A stretch of DNA of 60,664 bases from Bacteroidota bacterium. Its GTDB lineage: Bacteria; Bacteroidota; Ignavibacteria; Ignavibacteriales; Melioribacteraceae. Both the position numbers and the translations under genes were made by a program. The stretch spans positions 1 to 60,664 of the forward strand of contig JAEXOD010000061.1 of assembly GCA_023447335.1 (NCBI GenBank). Direction: 5' to 3'. The notes beneath the pieces are model-generated. The model was not told the origin of the DNA. It was given only the letters and a program-made list of their open reading frames with translations, and did no database searches. Of the stretch, positions 35,088 to 44,317 are shown one piece after another (positions within the stretch are counted from its first letter, which is position 1; every line of letters begins with the position of its first letter).

Positions 35088-37424
35088 CTATTTAAGTTCT
35101 ACAATGGTTATTCCCTCACCTCCGCTTTCAATTGATGAAAAATAATATTTATTCACACTCTCATGTTCTTTTAATATTTCCCAAACCACTTTTTTCAGTG
35201 CGCCGGTTCCCTTTCCGTGAAGAATTTCTACTCTATCTAATCCTGTTGCATAACTTTCATCAATAAACTTATTAACTTTGTTAGTAATTTCTCCTGCTCT
35301 TTCACCTCTTATATCTAAAGTATAATTTGCAAAATTAGCAGTAATTTTAGTATTATTTTTAAGTTCGGTTTTGTAAGCATTTTTTGATGAAAGCTCAATA
35401 TCCAAAATTTTTACTTTTATTTTAACCGACCCTACTAATACAAGAAGATTCTTGTCATCTAAAAATGATTCAATGATTCCTATTGAATGAGTGATTTTTA
35501 TTTTAACATAATCACCAATTTTATAATTTAGTTCAATTTCTTGTTTTTCTACATTTGAAATTTTAAAATTCTGTTTTAATTTCTCAATTTCAAGTCTTTT
35601 TTCTTTTACAATACTACTATCAGCAGATGATTCTTTAATACTTTTTATTGTTCTTTCAATCTGACTGTTCGCTTTTTGCAAAATTAAACTAGCTTCAGTT
35701 TTAGCATTGTTAATAATTTCTTTCTTCTCTTTATCTAGTTTAGTGACTTTTTGTTGGTATAGCTCGTTTAATCCTTTTAATTTTGAGTTTTCAATTTCTA
35801 CTAATTTAAGTTTTTCATTATATATTCTTGTTTTTTCTTCTAGTTCAACTAAAAATTTCTCAATATTTGTTTTGTTCGTATCTAAATATGTTTTTGCCTC
35901 TACAATAAACTCCCTACTAAAACCAATTCTTTCAGCAACTTCAAATGCATATGATGAGCCCGGAATTCCTTGTCTAAATTTATAAGTAGGAGCCAAGTTT
36001 TGCAGGTCATATTCCATACTTGCATTTTGAAAACCTAAAGTATCATTAGCCATAATTTTAAGCTTTCCTAAATGAGTTGTTGCTAGGGTTTTAGTTCTTC
36101 TGTTCTTTAATATATTAAGTACAGATGCAGCAATTGCTCCTCCTTCTTCAGGGTCAGTTCCCGTACCTATTTCATCCAGTAAAACAAATGAATTTGAAGT
36201 TGCAAAATCAAGAATTTCTTTATAGTTTGATAAATGAGAGCTAAAAGTGCTTAGACTACTTTCAATTGATTGTTCATCTCCGATATCTATCATGATGTTA
36301 TCAAATAAATGAACATTAGAATCAGGATGAATCGGAATATGAAAACCACTATAAATCAATAATAAGTTCAATCCTAATGTTTTTAATACAACAGTTTTTC
36401 CTCCGGCATTTGGTCCGGTTATAAGCGTAATAATATTATCTTTAATTTTAAAATTAAGAGGAACCGTTTTTTCAATTCCAAATTTTTTAAGTAGTATGGG
36501 ATGTCGAGCATTAATAAACTCAAATGCTTGATTGTTATCAATTGTAGGAAAACTACCCCCTATTTCTAACGAATATTTAGCTTTTGCAAATATTAAATCA
36601 AGTTTAGCAACAACATATAAAACGTCTTTTAATTCATTTGATATATCCGATATCTTCTTAGTAATAACTGTTAATATTCTATCAATCTCCCTTTTTTCTG
36701 CAAAGGATAAAGATAATACTTCATTATTTAAATCTAAAGTTTCTGCCGGTTCTATATAAACAGTTTGTCCGGTAGCTGATTCAGAATGAATAAAACCCTT
36801 TACATGTCTTTTATGCTCGGATTTAACAGGTAAAACAACTCGACCTTCGTTTAATGTAACATAATCGCCTTGAACAAAAGAACTCTCTTTTAATTGTTTA
36901 AGAATCCTATTTATTACTTTTTGGAGAGTAAAATTCTTTTCTCTAATTTCATTCCTTATATCTCTTAGTTTACTGCTTGCATTATCGCTTATTTCTCCGG
37001 TCTCGGTAAATATACTTCGAATCTCACTCTCTAACTGTTTGTTAGCAAATAATTTGTTTTCAAATGCCTCTTTTAATGTAGAACAATTATCTTTATATCT
37101 AAGAAAGGTTATAAGATTACGAGATATTTCCATAAGTTTTAACAAACTATAAATTTGTTCTACTGATAACCTACTGCCTTCAAGTTTAGTTTTTGAAATC
37201 ACTTCATCTAATATAGGAAGGTGATAAATTGGCGGAATATCATTGTTAATCAATATATCTTTAGCTTCGTTAACAAAACTCCCTTCTTGTTCTATTTTAT
37301 TTTTATCAGACAAAGGGAATGATTTGTATAGCATTAATACTCCGTTTTCAGTATTTAAATAACCTCGGTGGTATTCCAATACTTTTCGGAATTCAAGTCT
37401 TTGTAATAAGCTTTCGGAAATCAT
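35088..37424 (-). CDS. mutS2: MutS2 endonuclease/ATPase
   Basis: A 778-residue MutS2. MutS-like lever and clamp helices span about 1-300. The ATPase domain has Walker A in ITGPNAGGKTVVLKTLGL (about 335-352), the signature DEIGTGTDPEEGGA and a His switch LATTHLGKL. A coiled-coil linker follows, then a C-terminal Smr nuclease domain (about 700-778) with LDIRGERAGE and LHGKGTGALKK. In B. subtilis MutS2 acts in collided-ribosome rescue; other MutS2 proteins limit recombination. All core motifs are present. It directly follows cvpA and precedes accC by 6 bp. Confidence 0.95.
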   Translation of the reverse strand: MISESLLQRLEFRKVLEYHRGYLNTENGVLMLYKSFPLSDKNKIEQEGSFVNEAKDILINNDIPPIYHLPILDEVISKTKLEGSRLSVEQIYSLLKLMEISRNLITFLRYKDNCSTLKEAFENKLFANKQLESEIRSIFTETGEISDNASSKLRDIRNEIREKNFTLQKVINRILKQLKESSFVQGDYVTLNEGRVVLPVKSEHKRHVKGFIHSESATGQTVYIEPAETLDLNNEVLSLSFAEKREIDRILTVITKKISDISNELKDVLYVVAKLDLIFAKAKYSLEIGGSFPTIDNNQAFEFINARHPILLKKFGIEKTVPLNFKIKDNIITLITGPNAGGKTVVLKTLGLNLLLIYSGFHIPIHPDSNVHLFDNIMIDIGDEQSIESSLSTFSSHLSNYKEILDFATSNSFVLLDEIGTGTDPEEGGAIAASVLNILKNRRTKTLATTHLGKLKIMANDTLGFQNASMEYDLQNLAPTYKFRQGIPGSSYAFEVAERIGFSREFIVEAKTYLDTNKTNIEKFLVELEEKTRIYNEKLKLVEIENSKLKGLNELYQQKVTKLDKEKKEIINNAKTEASLILQKANSQIERTIKSIKESSADSSIVKEKRLEIEKLKQNFKISNVEKQEIELNYKIGDYVKIKITHSIGIIESFLDDKNLLVLVGSVKIKVKILDIELSSKNAYKTELKNNTKITANFANYTLDIRGERAGEITNKVNKFIDESYATGLDRVEILHGKGTGALKKVVWEILKEHESVNKYYFSSIESGGEGITIVELK

Positions 37425-37952
37425 TTATTTTTCGATTGTTGAAGTGTTAGTTTGGATAATCTTCTGCATATAATCTTGCAATCTATTATTGTTACCCATT
37501 ACAAACCTGATTGAAGAAGGGACAATTAAGGATACTTTATTATACATCAACGATTTTTCTTTATCGACTTTATCAGGGATATTAAACATATTTAAAAGTA
37601 AAAAAATTGCACTAATAAAAAAAAGGACTTGAATAGTGCCAGCAATTCCGCCTAAAACCTGATTAAGTAATTTATTTACTTTATCTAATGGATGAATTAC
37701 TCTTTTTAAAACAGAAAAAATTAAAACCACAATAAAAAACAAAAGTATGCCACCAAAAATTTCTGCAAGGTTAATTTCATTATTAAAAATAGGCAGAAGA
37801 AATTTACCGACTTGATTAGCAAAACGGAAAGATACGTAAAATGCAATAAATAGTCCTAAAAGTCCGATTATTTTACGTATTAATCCGTCTTTAAATCCAA
37901 GTAAAAAACCAATTACAATAATTATAAGAATAACTATATCAAGGTAATTCAA
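37425..37952 (-). CDS. CvpA family membrane protein
   Basis: A 175-residue protein with four predicted membrane segments (about 5-25, 28-48, 65-88, 104-124), the layout of CvpA. The N-terminal LDIVILIIIVIGFLLGFKDGLIRKIIGLLGL is cut here to its pattern: LD ... GF-x-x-G-x-x-x-G-x-R-K. The E. coli homologue affects colicin V production and envelope purine-linked traits; the mechanism is unknown. It lies immediately before mutS2, a linkage that is common across bacteria. It starts 1 bp after yqeY. Confidence 0.88.
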   Translation of the reverse strand: MNYLDIVILIIIVIGFLLGFKDGLIRKIIGLLGLFIAFYVSFRFANQVGKFLLPIFNNEINLAEIFGGILLFFIVVLIFSVLKRVIHPLDKVNKLLNQVLGGIAGTIQVLFFISAIFLLLNMFNIPDKVDKEKSLMYNKVSLIVPSSIRFVMGNNNRLQDYMQKIIQTNTSTIEK

Positions 37953-37953
37953 T

Positions 37954-38400
37954 TTAAACCAATAGTTTTTCTACAGCAGCTTTAATAATTTTACCGTCAG
38001 TTTTGCCTTTTAAAGTTTTAGCAGCCAATGGCATCAATTTTGCAAAATCAGCTTTAGAAACGGCATTAATTTCTAATGCAATTTTTTTTACTTCTTCAAA
38101 AACTTCATCATCAGATAATTGTTTTGGTAGGTATTCTAAGATTATTTGCAGTTCAACTTTTTCCTTTTCGGCTAATTCCGGTCTATTCCCTTTTTCAAAT
38201 TGTTCGATCGCTTCTTTTCTTTTTTTAAGAGCAGAATTTAACATTGCAATTTCATCATCAGAAGTCATATCTGTTTTCTTTCCGCTTTTTTCATATTCAA
38301 GAATTAATGCACGAATTGAGCGGATTGTTTCTAAACGGACTTTATCTCCCGATTTCATTGCCTCTTTTAAATCAGTATTAATTTTATCCTTTAAGCTCAT
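37954..38400 (-). CDS. GatB/YqeY domain protein
   Basis: A 148-residue YqeY-type protein. The N-terminal part MSLKDKINTDLKEAMKSGDKVRLE and the C-terminal DFAKLMPLAAKTLKGKTDGKII match YqeY. The C-terminal region resembles the tRNA-binding tail domain of GatB, but there is no synthetase activity of its own; the role in the cell is not settled. It is likely the first gene of the yqeY-cvpA-mutS2-accC unit, since the upstream spacer holds the exbD terminator. Confidence 0.92.
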   Translation of the reverse strand: MSLKDKINTDLKEAMKSGDKVRLETIRSIRALILEYEKSGKKTDMTSDDEIAMLNSALKKRKEAIEQFEKGNRPELAEKEKVELQIILEYLPKQLSDDEVFEEVKKIALEINAVSKADFAKLMPLAAKTLKGKTDGKIIKAAVEKLLV

Positions 38401-38409
38401 ATTAACTCC

Positions 38410-38442
38410 AAAAAAAAAGGATGAGCATTTACATGCTCACCC
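38410..38442 (-). terminator. Rho-independent terminator of the exbB-exbD-exbD operon
   Basis: On the minus strand, GGGTGAGCA (38442-38434) pairs with TGCTCATCC (38427-38419; one G-T pair) around a 6-nt loop, followed by a run of nine T (38418-38410). It lies 21 nt after the last exbD stop and directly before the yqeY start, so it separates the two transcription units. Confidence 0.88.
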
Positions 38443-38463
38443 TTTGAATTAAAAATGTTTTAA

Positions 38464-38877
38464 CTAAGGTGCTAATAATGTAGAATAGTTGATACGGCGG
38501 GCATCCGCACGACGTAATTTTTGTTGTACGTCTGTTACAATACCCATGCTGCTGTTTTTATCAATCCTAAGTGATACAATTACTTGAGGTAACTGAACAC
38601 GTTTGTTATACATAATATCTTGAATTTCTTCAAGTTTAACAATAGCATCATTCAACTGTATTCTTTCGTCTCTACCAATCCAAAGATAAGTAACAAGACG
38701 TTTATTTTCTATCTTTTCAATAGCTTTTGCTTCGGGTAACTTATATTGAACCAAAACATCTACTTCACGTAATGTTGTTGTAACCATGAAGAATAACAAC
38801 AAAATGAAGATGATATCCGAAAGCGATGCAGTGGGTATAACTGCATTGGCATTTGCTCTTCTCTTTTCAAATTTCAT
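38464..38877 (-). CDS. ExbD/TolR-type biopolymer transport protein (second copy)
   Basis: A 137-residue protein with one N-terminal transmembrane helix (about 17-38, ASLSDIIFILLLFFMVTTT) that contains D21, the proton-carrying Asp of ExbD. A periplasmic domain follows (about 60-130). It shares the layout of the first exbD but not its length: it is 42 residues shorter, and its sequence is clearly different. It lies 15 bp after the first exbD gene and just before the terminator. Two different ExbD proteins with one ExbB/TolQ suggests a hetero-complex or paralogues for TonB and gliding/T9SS use; inference. Confidence 0.88.
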   Translation of the reverse strand: MKFEKRRANANAVIPTASLSDIIFILLLFFMVTTTLREVDVLVQYKLPEAKAIEKIENKRLVTYLWIGRDERIQLNDAIVKLEEIQDIMYNKRVQLPQVIVSLRIDKNSSMGIVTDVQQKLRRADARRINYSTLLAP

Positions 38878-38892
38878 GTTATATCCTAATGT

Positions 38893-39432
38893 TTACTTTT
38901 TAATTTGTTCAGGTTCTGCAATAGAGATAATAATCGGGATTTCATCTCTCAATTCAGTTGTCTCTCTTTCATCAAGTTCGCTAACTTTTTTGCCATATTT
39001 ACTTCTGGCATAAGTTTCACGTACCTCGAAATATGCCCCTTTGACTTGGTCTAGAGCCATGATATATAAATTATAATTAGTTTTTCTATCAACTTTAACA
39101 GAAACAACTAACTTTTTATTTTTTGGTTGACCTATTTTGGATGTAATTCTTTCAATTAAGTTTTGTTGAATCTGAGGAATTGAAATAATATCACCATTTA
39201 ACAAAACATCACCGTTTTCGTTAATTAACAAGGCTGCTAAACGATCTTTTGATAAAGGAACTACTTCTGCTTGTTCCAATGGAATATACTCAGGAAGAGT
39301 AAGTCCGATACCGGTATCAACGTCAATAACTGTAGATACGAGAAAGAACAATAACAGAAGAAACGAAATATCCGACATACTACTTGTTGGAATTTCCGGA
39401 TCCGGTCTCTTTTTTTTCTTAATCTTTACCAT
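38893..39432 (-). CDS. ExbD/TolR-type biopolymer transport protein (first copy)
   Basis: A 179-residue protein with a cytoplasmic basic N-terminus (VKIKKKKRPDPEIPTSS), a membrane helix at about 22-40 with the key Asp in MSDISFLLLLFFLVSTVID, and a periplasmic domain. It couples proton flow through the ExbB/MotA/TolQ ring to outer-membrane energisation (TonB or Tol). It lies 28 bp after exbB/tolQ and 15 bp before the second exbD. The C-terminal part (REVRETYARSKYGKKVSELDE and after) is longer than usual. Confidence 0.88.
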   Translation of the reverse strand: MVKIKKKKRPDPEIPTSSMSDISFLLLLFFLVSTVIDVDTGIGLTLPEYIPLEQAEVVPLSKDRLAALLINENGDVLLNGDIISIPQIQQNLIERITSKIGQPKNKKLVVSVKVDRKTNYNLYIMALDQVKGAYFEVRETYARSKYGKKVSELDERETTELRDEIPIIISIAEPEQIKK

Positions 39433-39460
39433 AATAATATTGTCTCGTTATAAGTTAAAA

Positions 39461-40147
39461 TTATTTTTTCTTCATTTCATATAAAGCATCGATTAATTCG
39501 ATTGAGCTTTCTTCCATATCTACAACAATTTTGTCAATTTTGGAAATGAAATAATTGTAAAGAACCTGTAAAATCATAGCTACAACAAGACCAAATAAAG
39601 TTGTTAATAACGCAACAGCAATACCGGTAGCAACGATTGAAGGAGAAATTTGGTTAGCTTCAGCAATAGCGTCAAATGCTTCAACCATTCCTTGTACTGT
39701 TCCTGTAAATCCTAACATAGGAGCTAATGCGATAAATGTTGTAATCCAAATCATACCTTTTTCTAAGAAAGACATTTCGATTGCACCATAAGCCATAATA
39801 GCTTTTTCTGCAGCTTCAACACCTTCGTGAGCTCTTAACAAACCAGCATGGAATACGCTTGCAATTGAACCACGTGAATTTTCACATACTTTCATTGCTT
39901 CTTCTACTCCGCCTGTTGTTAAAGCTTCTTTTACTTTTACGATAAATTTCTTAGAATTGATATTTGCACGTGTTAGTGTCCAAAATCTTTCTAACGAAAA
40001 TCCTAAACCGATAATCAAACAACCTAAAATAGGCCACATAAACGCGCCGCCGGCAATAAATTTTTGCTGTAATACAGTTAAAAATCCTGTGTCTTGTGCT
40101 TGTGCAAATAAATAAGAAATAAATCCCATAATTGATGTTAGTTGCAT
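39461..40147 (-). CDS. MotA/TolQ/ExbB proton channel protein
   Basis: A 228-residue inner-membrane protein with three transmembrane helices: about 34-55 (AFMWPILGCLIIGLGFSLERFW), 131-155 (GMIWITTFIALAPMLGFTGTVQGM) and 170-197 (IVATGIAVALLTTLFGLVVAM). The GFTGTV...AF and GLVVAM motifs are typical of the TolQ/ExbB family. It forms a pentameric ring around ExbD. ATG start with GGAGG 9 nt upstream. It is the first gene of the operon, behind the promoter at 40222-40250. Confidence 0.92.
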   Translation of the reverse strand: MQLTSIMGFISYLFAQAQDTGFLTVLQQKFIAGGAFMWPILGCLIIGLGFSLERFWTLTRANINSKKFIVKVKEALTTGGVEEAMKVCENSRGSIASVFHAGLLRAHEGVEAAEKAIMAYGAIEMSFLEKGMIWITTFIALAPMLGFTGTVQGMVEAFDAIAEANQISPSIVATGIAVALLTTLFGLVVAMILQVLYNYFISKIDKIVVDMEESSIELIDALYEMKKK

Positions 40148-40346
40148 AAAGAATAACCTCCGAAATTATTATTTTATTATTGTTTCTCTTTTTTTATAAA
40201 ATTTCTAAAAAACATTTAGTAACATTAACGATTTCAGCAAAAAAAGTCAATAAAGAAATTTGTCTTTTTTGTCTTTTTTTACATTTAACATTAATTTTTT
40301 ACCTTATTAATTAACATTAATAATTTTATTGAAAATTTCACTACAA
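40148..40346. other. Intergenic region between exbB and the EEP gene
   Basis: About 200 bp, the longest gap in the window, very AT-rich. It holds the exbB promoter (40222-40250). Near 40260-40320 lie runs of A and T and a repeated TTAACATTAA motif, but I see no convincing terminator or small gene. Confidence 0.4.
40222..40250 (-). promoter_or_regulatory. Sigma70-like promoter of the exbB operon
   Basis: Minus strand TTGACT (40250-40245), spacer 17 bp, TAATGT (40227-40222). The predicted transcription start is near 40213, about 65 nt upstream of the exbB ATG. Both hexamers and the spacing are close to the sigma70 consensus; it is the best-looking promoter in the window. Confidence 0.6.
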
Positions 40347-41372
40347 TTATTTTGTATTAATATAAAATTTCGCTCCTATTGGAAAATGATCGCTGTATCC
40401 TCCCAAATATTTTTTCCCGCCGTATGTAGGAATAGATGATCCCTTAAAATTCCCTTCTTTTGTAATCATAAACTCTGGGCGAATGATTTCAAAACTATTT
40501 GGAATATAACCAACTTTTTTCTCGGATAGTAAATTTTTGCTTATAATCATTTGATCTAACATATTCCACGTACCTCTATAATAGTAAGTTCCCTCTCCCA
40601 ATTCTTTTTTTTCAATTGCAAGATTGAATAATTTAACTTCTTCGTTTTTAATTTTGTCGAGTTTCTTCGCATTCAAAACTTCGTATAACGATTTATTTGA
40701 GGGTTCATCATTAAAATCTCCAAATATAATTATGTTAGCGTTTTTTTTATCTAACCGATCAATATCTGAAATTAAAGTTTGAGCTGCAGCTATTCTATTT
40801 TTTTCTGATGTATCTTCTCCACCTCTCCGTGAGGGCCAGTGATTGACATATATAATAAGTTTGTTTTTTTTCTTCAAATTTTTAATTACAAATTCTAACT
40901 TTAAAATATAACGAGTTTCAGCATTTTCTGTTTCAAGTTGTATTCTTATAGGAGTAGTTTCTAAAAGTTCAAACATTAAAGAATTATATAATAATGCATT
41001 ATCGATTCCACGCGGATCTAAACTTTCCACATGTGCTATTTTGTATTCTTTTAAATTAAAAGACTTAATACTTTTCAATAAGTCATTAACAACGTAAATG
41101 TTTTCGACTTCAATTAAACCTAACATATCGGGACCTTGTTTATTATTCATTTCATTAATAACTTGTGCAAGGTTCTTCAATTTTGAGTTATATTTATCGG
41201 CATTCCATTTTTTTTCAGATTCAGGAAGAAATTCGTTATCATCTTTTGTCGGATTATCTAAGGTGTCAAAAAGATTTTCAACATTCCATGAACCAACATA
41301 AAATGTTGTTTTGTTTTGAGCTAAAGCACAATTTAGGAATAAAATAGCTAAAATTAATATTTTTTTTACCAT
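40347..41372 (-). CDS. Exported endonuclease/exonuclease/phosphatase family protein
   Basis: A 341-residue protein with a signal peptide (1-18, ending ALAQ) and an EEP (DNase I/AP-endonuclease-like) fold. Catalytic residues are recognisable: the Asn in SWNVENL, Glu in LIEVEN, His in NHWPSRR, Asp-x-Asn in FGDFNDEP and the final Asp-His in YSDHFPIG. Likely acts in the periplasm or outside on nucleic acid or phosphoesters; the true substrate is unknown. It is a monocistronic-looking gene, divergent from polA, with a shared 78-bp intergenic region. Confidence 0.88.
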   Translation of the reverse strand: MVKKILILAILFLNCALAQNKTTFYVGSWNVENLFDTLDNPTKDDNEFLPESEKKWNADKYNSKLKNLAQVINEMNNKQGPDMLGLIEVENIYVVNDLLKSIKSFNLKEYKIAHVESLDPRGIDNALLYNSLMFELLETTPIRIQLETENAETRYILKLEFVIKNLKKKNKLIIYVNHWPSRRGGEDTSEKNRIAAAQTLISDIDRLDKKNANIIIFGDFNDEPSNKSLYEVLNAKKLDKIKNEEVKLFNLAIEKKELGEGTYYYRGTWNMLDQMIISKNLLSEKKVGYIPNSFEIIRPEFMITKEGNFKGSSIPTYGGKKYLGGYSDHFPIGAKFYINTK

Positions 41373-41400
41373 ATAATTTCTCTTTTATGTATATTGTAGA

Positions 41401-41429
41401 TTAATTTAATTTATTAAATCCAATATACT
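41401..41429 (+). promoter_or_regulatory. Possible polA promoter
   Basis: TTAATT (41401-41406), 17-bp spacer and TATACT (41424-41429). The -10 is good (5 of 6), the -35 weak. Start of transcription would be near 41436 and the leader about 15 nt. The region is the only divergent one in the window and must also serve the minus-strand EEP gene. Confidence 0.35.
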
Positions 41430-41450
41430 ATTATTAGGATTAACATAAAA

Positions 41451-44240
41451 ATGAAAAAATTAGTATTAGTTGATGGGATGGCTTTAATTTTTAAAGCTTT
41501 TTTTGCATTTATGCGTAATCCTTTATCCACATCTAAAGGGGAACCGACTTCTGCGGTTTATGGGTTTTTAACCCAGTTATTAAAAATTATTGAAGATACT
41601 AAACCTGATTTTTTAGGTGTTGCTCTTGACTCAAAAGAACCTACCTTTCGTCATGAAATGTTTCCTGAATATAAGTCAAACCGCGATATAATTCCTGAAG
41701 ATTTGATTCCTCAAATTAATAGGGTCCAACAATTTATTAGTGCTTTTAATATTCCAATCTTTAGAATGCCTGGTTTTGAAGCAGATGATATTATCGGTAC
41801 TATTCTTAAAAAAACAGCTCAGCAAGGAATACTTTCTTATGCAATTACTCCCGATAAAGATTATATGCAGATAATTGAAGAAAAGATATTTGTTATTAAA
41901 CCAGGGAAAAGCAACGAAGAATTATCATTATATGACGAAAGTAAAGTTGTTGAAGAATATGGCTTTAAGCCTGTTTATATGATAGACTATTTGGCGTTAG
42001 TTGGAGATCAATCTGATTTTATTCCGGGTGTAAAAGGAATTGGTCCGGTTGCAGCAAAAGATTTAATTATAAATTTCGGTACAATTGATAACATTTACAA
42101 TAACATTGATAAAATTACCAAAAAAGGAACTGTTCAAAAATTAATTGACGGCAGAGATAATGCGTTTTTATCTAAAAAGTTGGCTGCAATTAAATTGGAT
42201 GTTCCAATTAGTTTTAATCTTGAAGAATTAAAATATACTGATCCTAATTATCTTGAATTAGATAAATTGCTTGAAGAATTAGAGTTGAAATCATTAAACA
42301 AAAAAATCGATAAAATTTTTGGCAGGAATTCAAATTCGGATATTCCAAAAAAAGTTGAAGTTGATGAGACTTCAATTGTAAAAGAATTTACCGGGTTTAG
42401 TGAATTTGATAAGCAAAAAGTATCTTATAGATTAATTACAAAGTTTAAGGATGCCGAAGATTTAGCGAAAATTTTAAATACTGTAAATTTATTTGTTTTT
42501 GATACAGAAACAGATTCATTAGATAGGTTTAATTTAAACTTAGCCGGGGTTTCTTTCAGTTATGAACCCAATATTGCTTTTTACATTTCTATAAAACCTC
42601 CCTATCAACAGGGGGATTTGTTTTCTGAAATTAAAGAGTATGAAGGTTTAGAAATTCAAGATTTTGTAAAACTTTTTAAACCTATTTTTGAAAATGCTTC
42701 AATTAAGAAGGTTTGTCAAAATGCAAAATTCGATATTGCTGTGTTAGAAAAATATAATATCTTTGTTATAGGATTAACATTTGACACAATGCTTGCTTCT
42801 TATGTGTTAGATCCTGATCAAAAACATAATATGGATGATCTTAGTAGAACTTATTTAAATTATTCACCTATTCCCCTATCATCGTTATTGGGTAATAAAA
42901 AAGCGGCAGAAAAAATATTTGAAGTAGATCAAAAACTTTTATCAGACTACTCTTGTGAAGATGCTGATATAACTTTTAGACTCTATCGAATACTTGAAAA
43001 TCAATTAATGAATACAAAACCTGAATATATAGCTCGAAATCTTGAATTTCCCTTAATTTATGTTTTGTTAGATATGGAAAAAACCGGTGTTAATATTGAT
43101 ACATCTACATTAAATGAACTAAGTAAAATTATGGATAAAGATTTATCGGTACTGATTGGTAAAATATATGAAAATGCCGGTGAAGAATTTAATATCAATT
43201 CAACCCAACAGCTTCAACAAATTTTATTTCATAAACTTAATTTAAGTCCAATCAGAAAAACGAAAACGGGTTTTTCTACAGATGCTCAATCTTTAGAACA
43301 ACTAAAGGGCGAACATCCTATAATTGACTTACTCTCAGATTATAGAGAAATAAGCAAACTTAAATCCACCTATGTTGATGCATTGCCTAAACTAATAAAT
43401 CCGATTACAAAAAGACTTCATACAACATTCAACCAGACGGTTGCATCAACGGGGCGTCTTTCAAGTTTAAATCCGAATTTACAAAATATTCCAATTAGAG
43501 GTGAGTTAGGAAAAGAAATTAGAAAAGCATTCATCCCGAGACCCGGAAATGTTTTTATCTGTGCTGATTACAATCAAATTGAGCTAAGAATAATGGCAAG
43601 TATTTGTCAAGATCCTAATTTGATTAATGCATTTAAAACCGGAATAGATATTCATACTAGAACTGCTGAATTAGTATTTGGATTACCTAAAATAGAAATT
43701 AGTTCTGATATGAGGCGAAAAGCAAAAGAAGTTAATTTTGGTATCTTATATGGTATCGGAGCATTTGGTCTTAAGAATAGATTACAAATTAGTCAAACTC
43801 AGGCAAAAGAGATTATTGATAATTACTTTATAACTTTTCCTAATGTAAAACAATTTATGGAAGATATGATTTCTTTTGCTCAGAAAAACGGTTTTTCCGA
43901 GACTATATTGGGAAGAAGAAGATATTTAAAAAACATTAATAGTCAGAACAAAACTCTAAGACAATTTGAAGAGCGGGTTGCAATAAATATGCCTATTCAA
44001 GGCACAGCAGCAGATATGATAAAAATTGCTATGATAAATATTTATGACGAATTTTCAAAGAGAAAATTAAAAAGTAAAATGATTTTACAAGTTCATGATG
44101 AATTAATTTTTGATACTTATGAAAATGAGATTGATATAGTTCAATCAATAGTAAAGGATAAAATGGAATCTGCCCTTGAATTAAATGTACCTATTAAAGC
44201 AACTATAGGAGTCGGAAAAAATTGGTTAGAATCTCATTAG
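41451..44240 (+). CDS. polA: DNA polymerase I
   Basis: Repair and lagging-strand polymerase of 929 residues with three domains. The 5'-3' exonuclease spans about 1-290 (AVYGFLTQLLKI, GFEADDIIGT, YLALVGDQSDFIPGVKGIG). The 3'-5' exonuclease spans about 325-530 and its motifs look intact (FDTETDS, CQNAKFDIAVLE, YSCEDADITFRLY), unlike many PolAs where it is dead. The family A polymerase follows: ADYNQIELRIMA (motif A), RRKAKEVNFGILYGIGAFGL (motif B) and LQVHDELIFD (motif C). It is the first gene of the plus-strand block. ATG start, AGGA 11 nt upstream. Confidence 0.97.
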   Translation: MKKLVLVDGMALIFKAFFAFMRNPLSTSKGEPTSAVYGFLTQLLKIIEDTKPDFLGVALDSKEPTFRHEMFPEYKSNRDIIPEDLIPQINRVQQFISAFNIPIFRMPGFEADDIIGTILKKTAQQGILSYAITPDKDYMQIIEEKIFVIKPGKSNEELSLYDESKVVEEYGFKPVYMIDYLALVGDQSDFIPGVKGIGPVAAKDLIINFGTIDNIYNNIDKITKKGTVQKLIDGRDNAFLSKKLAAIKLDVPISFNLEELKYTDPNYLELDKLLEELELKSLNKKIDKIFGRNSNSDIPKKVEVDETSIVKEFTGFSEFDKQKVSYRLITKFKDAEDLAKILNTVNLFVFDTETDSLDRFNLNLAGVSFSYEPNIAFYISIKPPYQQGDLFSEIKEYEGLEIQDFVKLFKPIFENASIKKVCQNAKFDIAVLEKYNIFVIGLTFDTMLASYVLDPDQKHNMDDLSRTYLNYSPIPLSSLLGNKKAAEKIFEVDQKLLSDYSCEDADITFRLYRILENQLMNTKPEYIARNLEFPLIYVLLDMEKTGVNIDTSTLNELSKIMDKDLSVLIGKIYENAGEEFNINSTQQLQQILFHKLNLSPIRKTKTGFSTDAQSLEQLKGEHPIIDLLSDYREISKLKSTYVDALPKLINPITKRLHTTFNQTVASTGRLSSLNPNLQNIPIRGELGKEIRKAFIPRPGNVFICADYNQIELRIMASICQDPNLINAFKTGIDIHTRTAELVFGLPKIEISSDMRRKAKEVNFGILYGIGAFGLKNRLQISQTQAKEIIDNYFITFPNVKQFMEDMISFAQKNGFSETILGRRRYLKNINSQNKTLRQFEERVAINMPIQGTAADMIKIAMINIYDEFSKRKLKSKMILQVHDELIFDTYENEIDIVQSIVKDKMESALELNVPIKATIGVGKNWLESH

Positions 44241-44317
44241 CATAAAAATACTTTGAATTTTAAAAATTTTATTTTAATTTAAATTATATACTTTGACAAA
44301 AAACCGGGAGGTAAAAA

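Noticed and set aside
38003..38452. A 149-codon open frame antisense to yqeY
   Set aside because: Entirely opposite a well-supported YqeY gene; its end runs into the terminator hairpin and it has no recognisable domain.
40148..40346. A small RNA or small gene in the largest gap
   Set aside because: Only AT-rich sequence and a promoter for exbB are visible; no hairpin with a T-run or SD-led frame.
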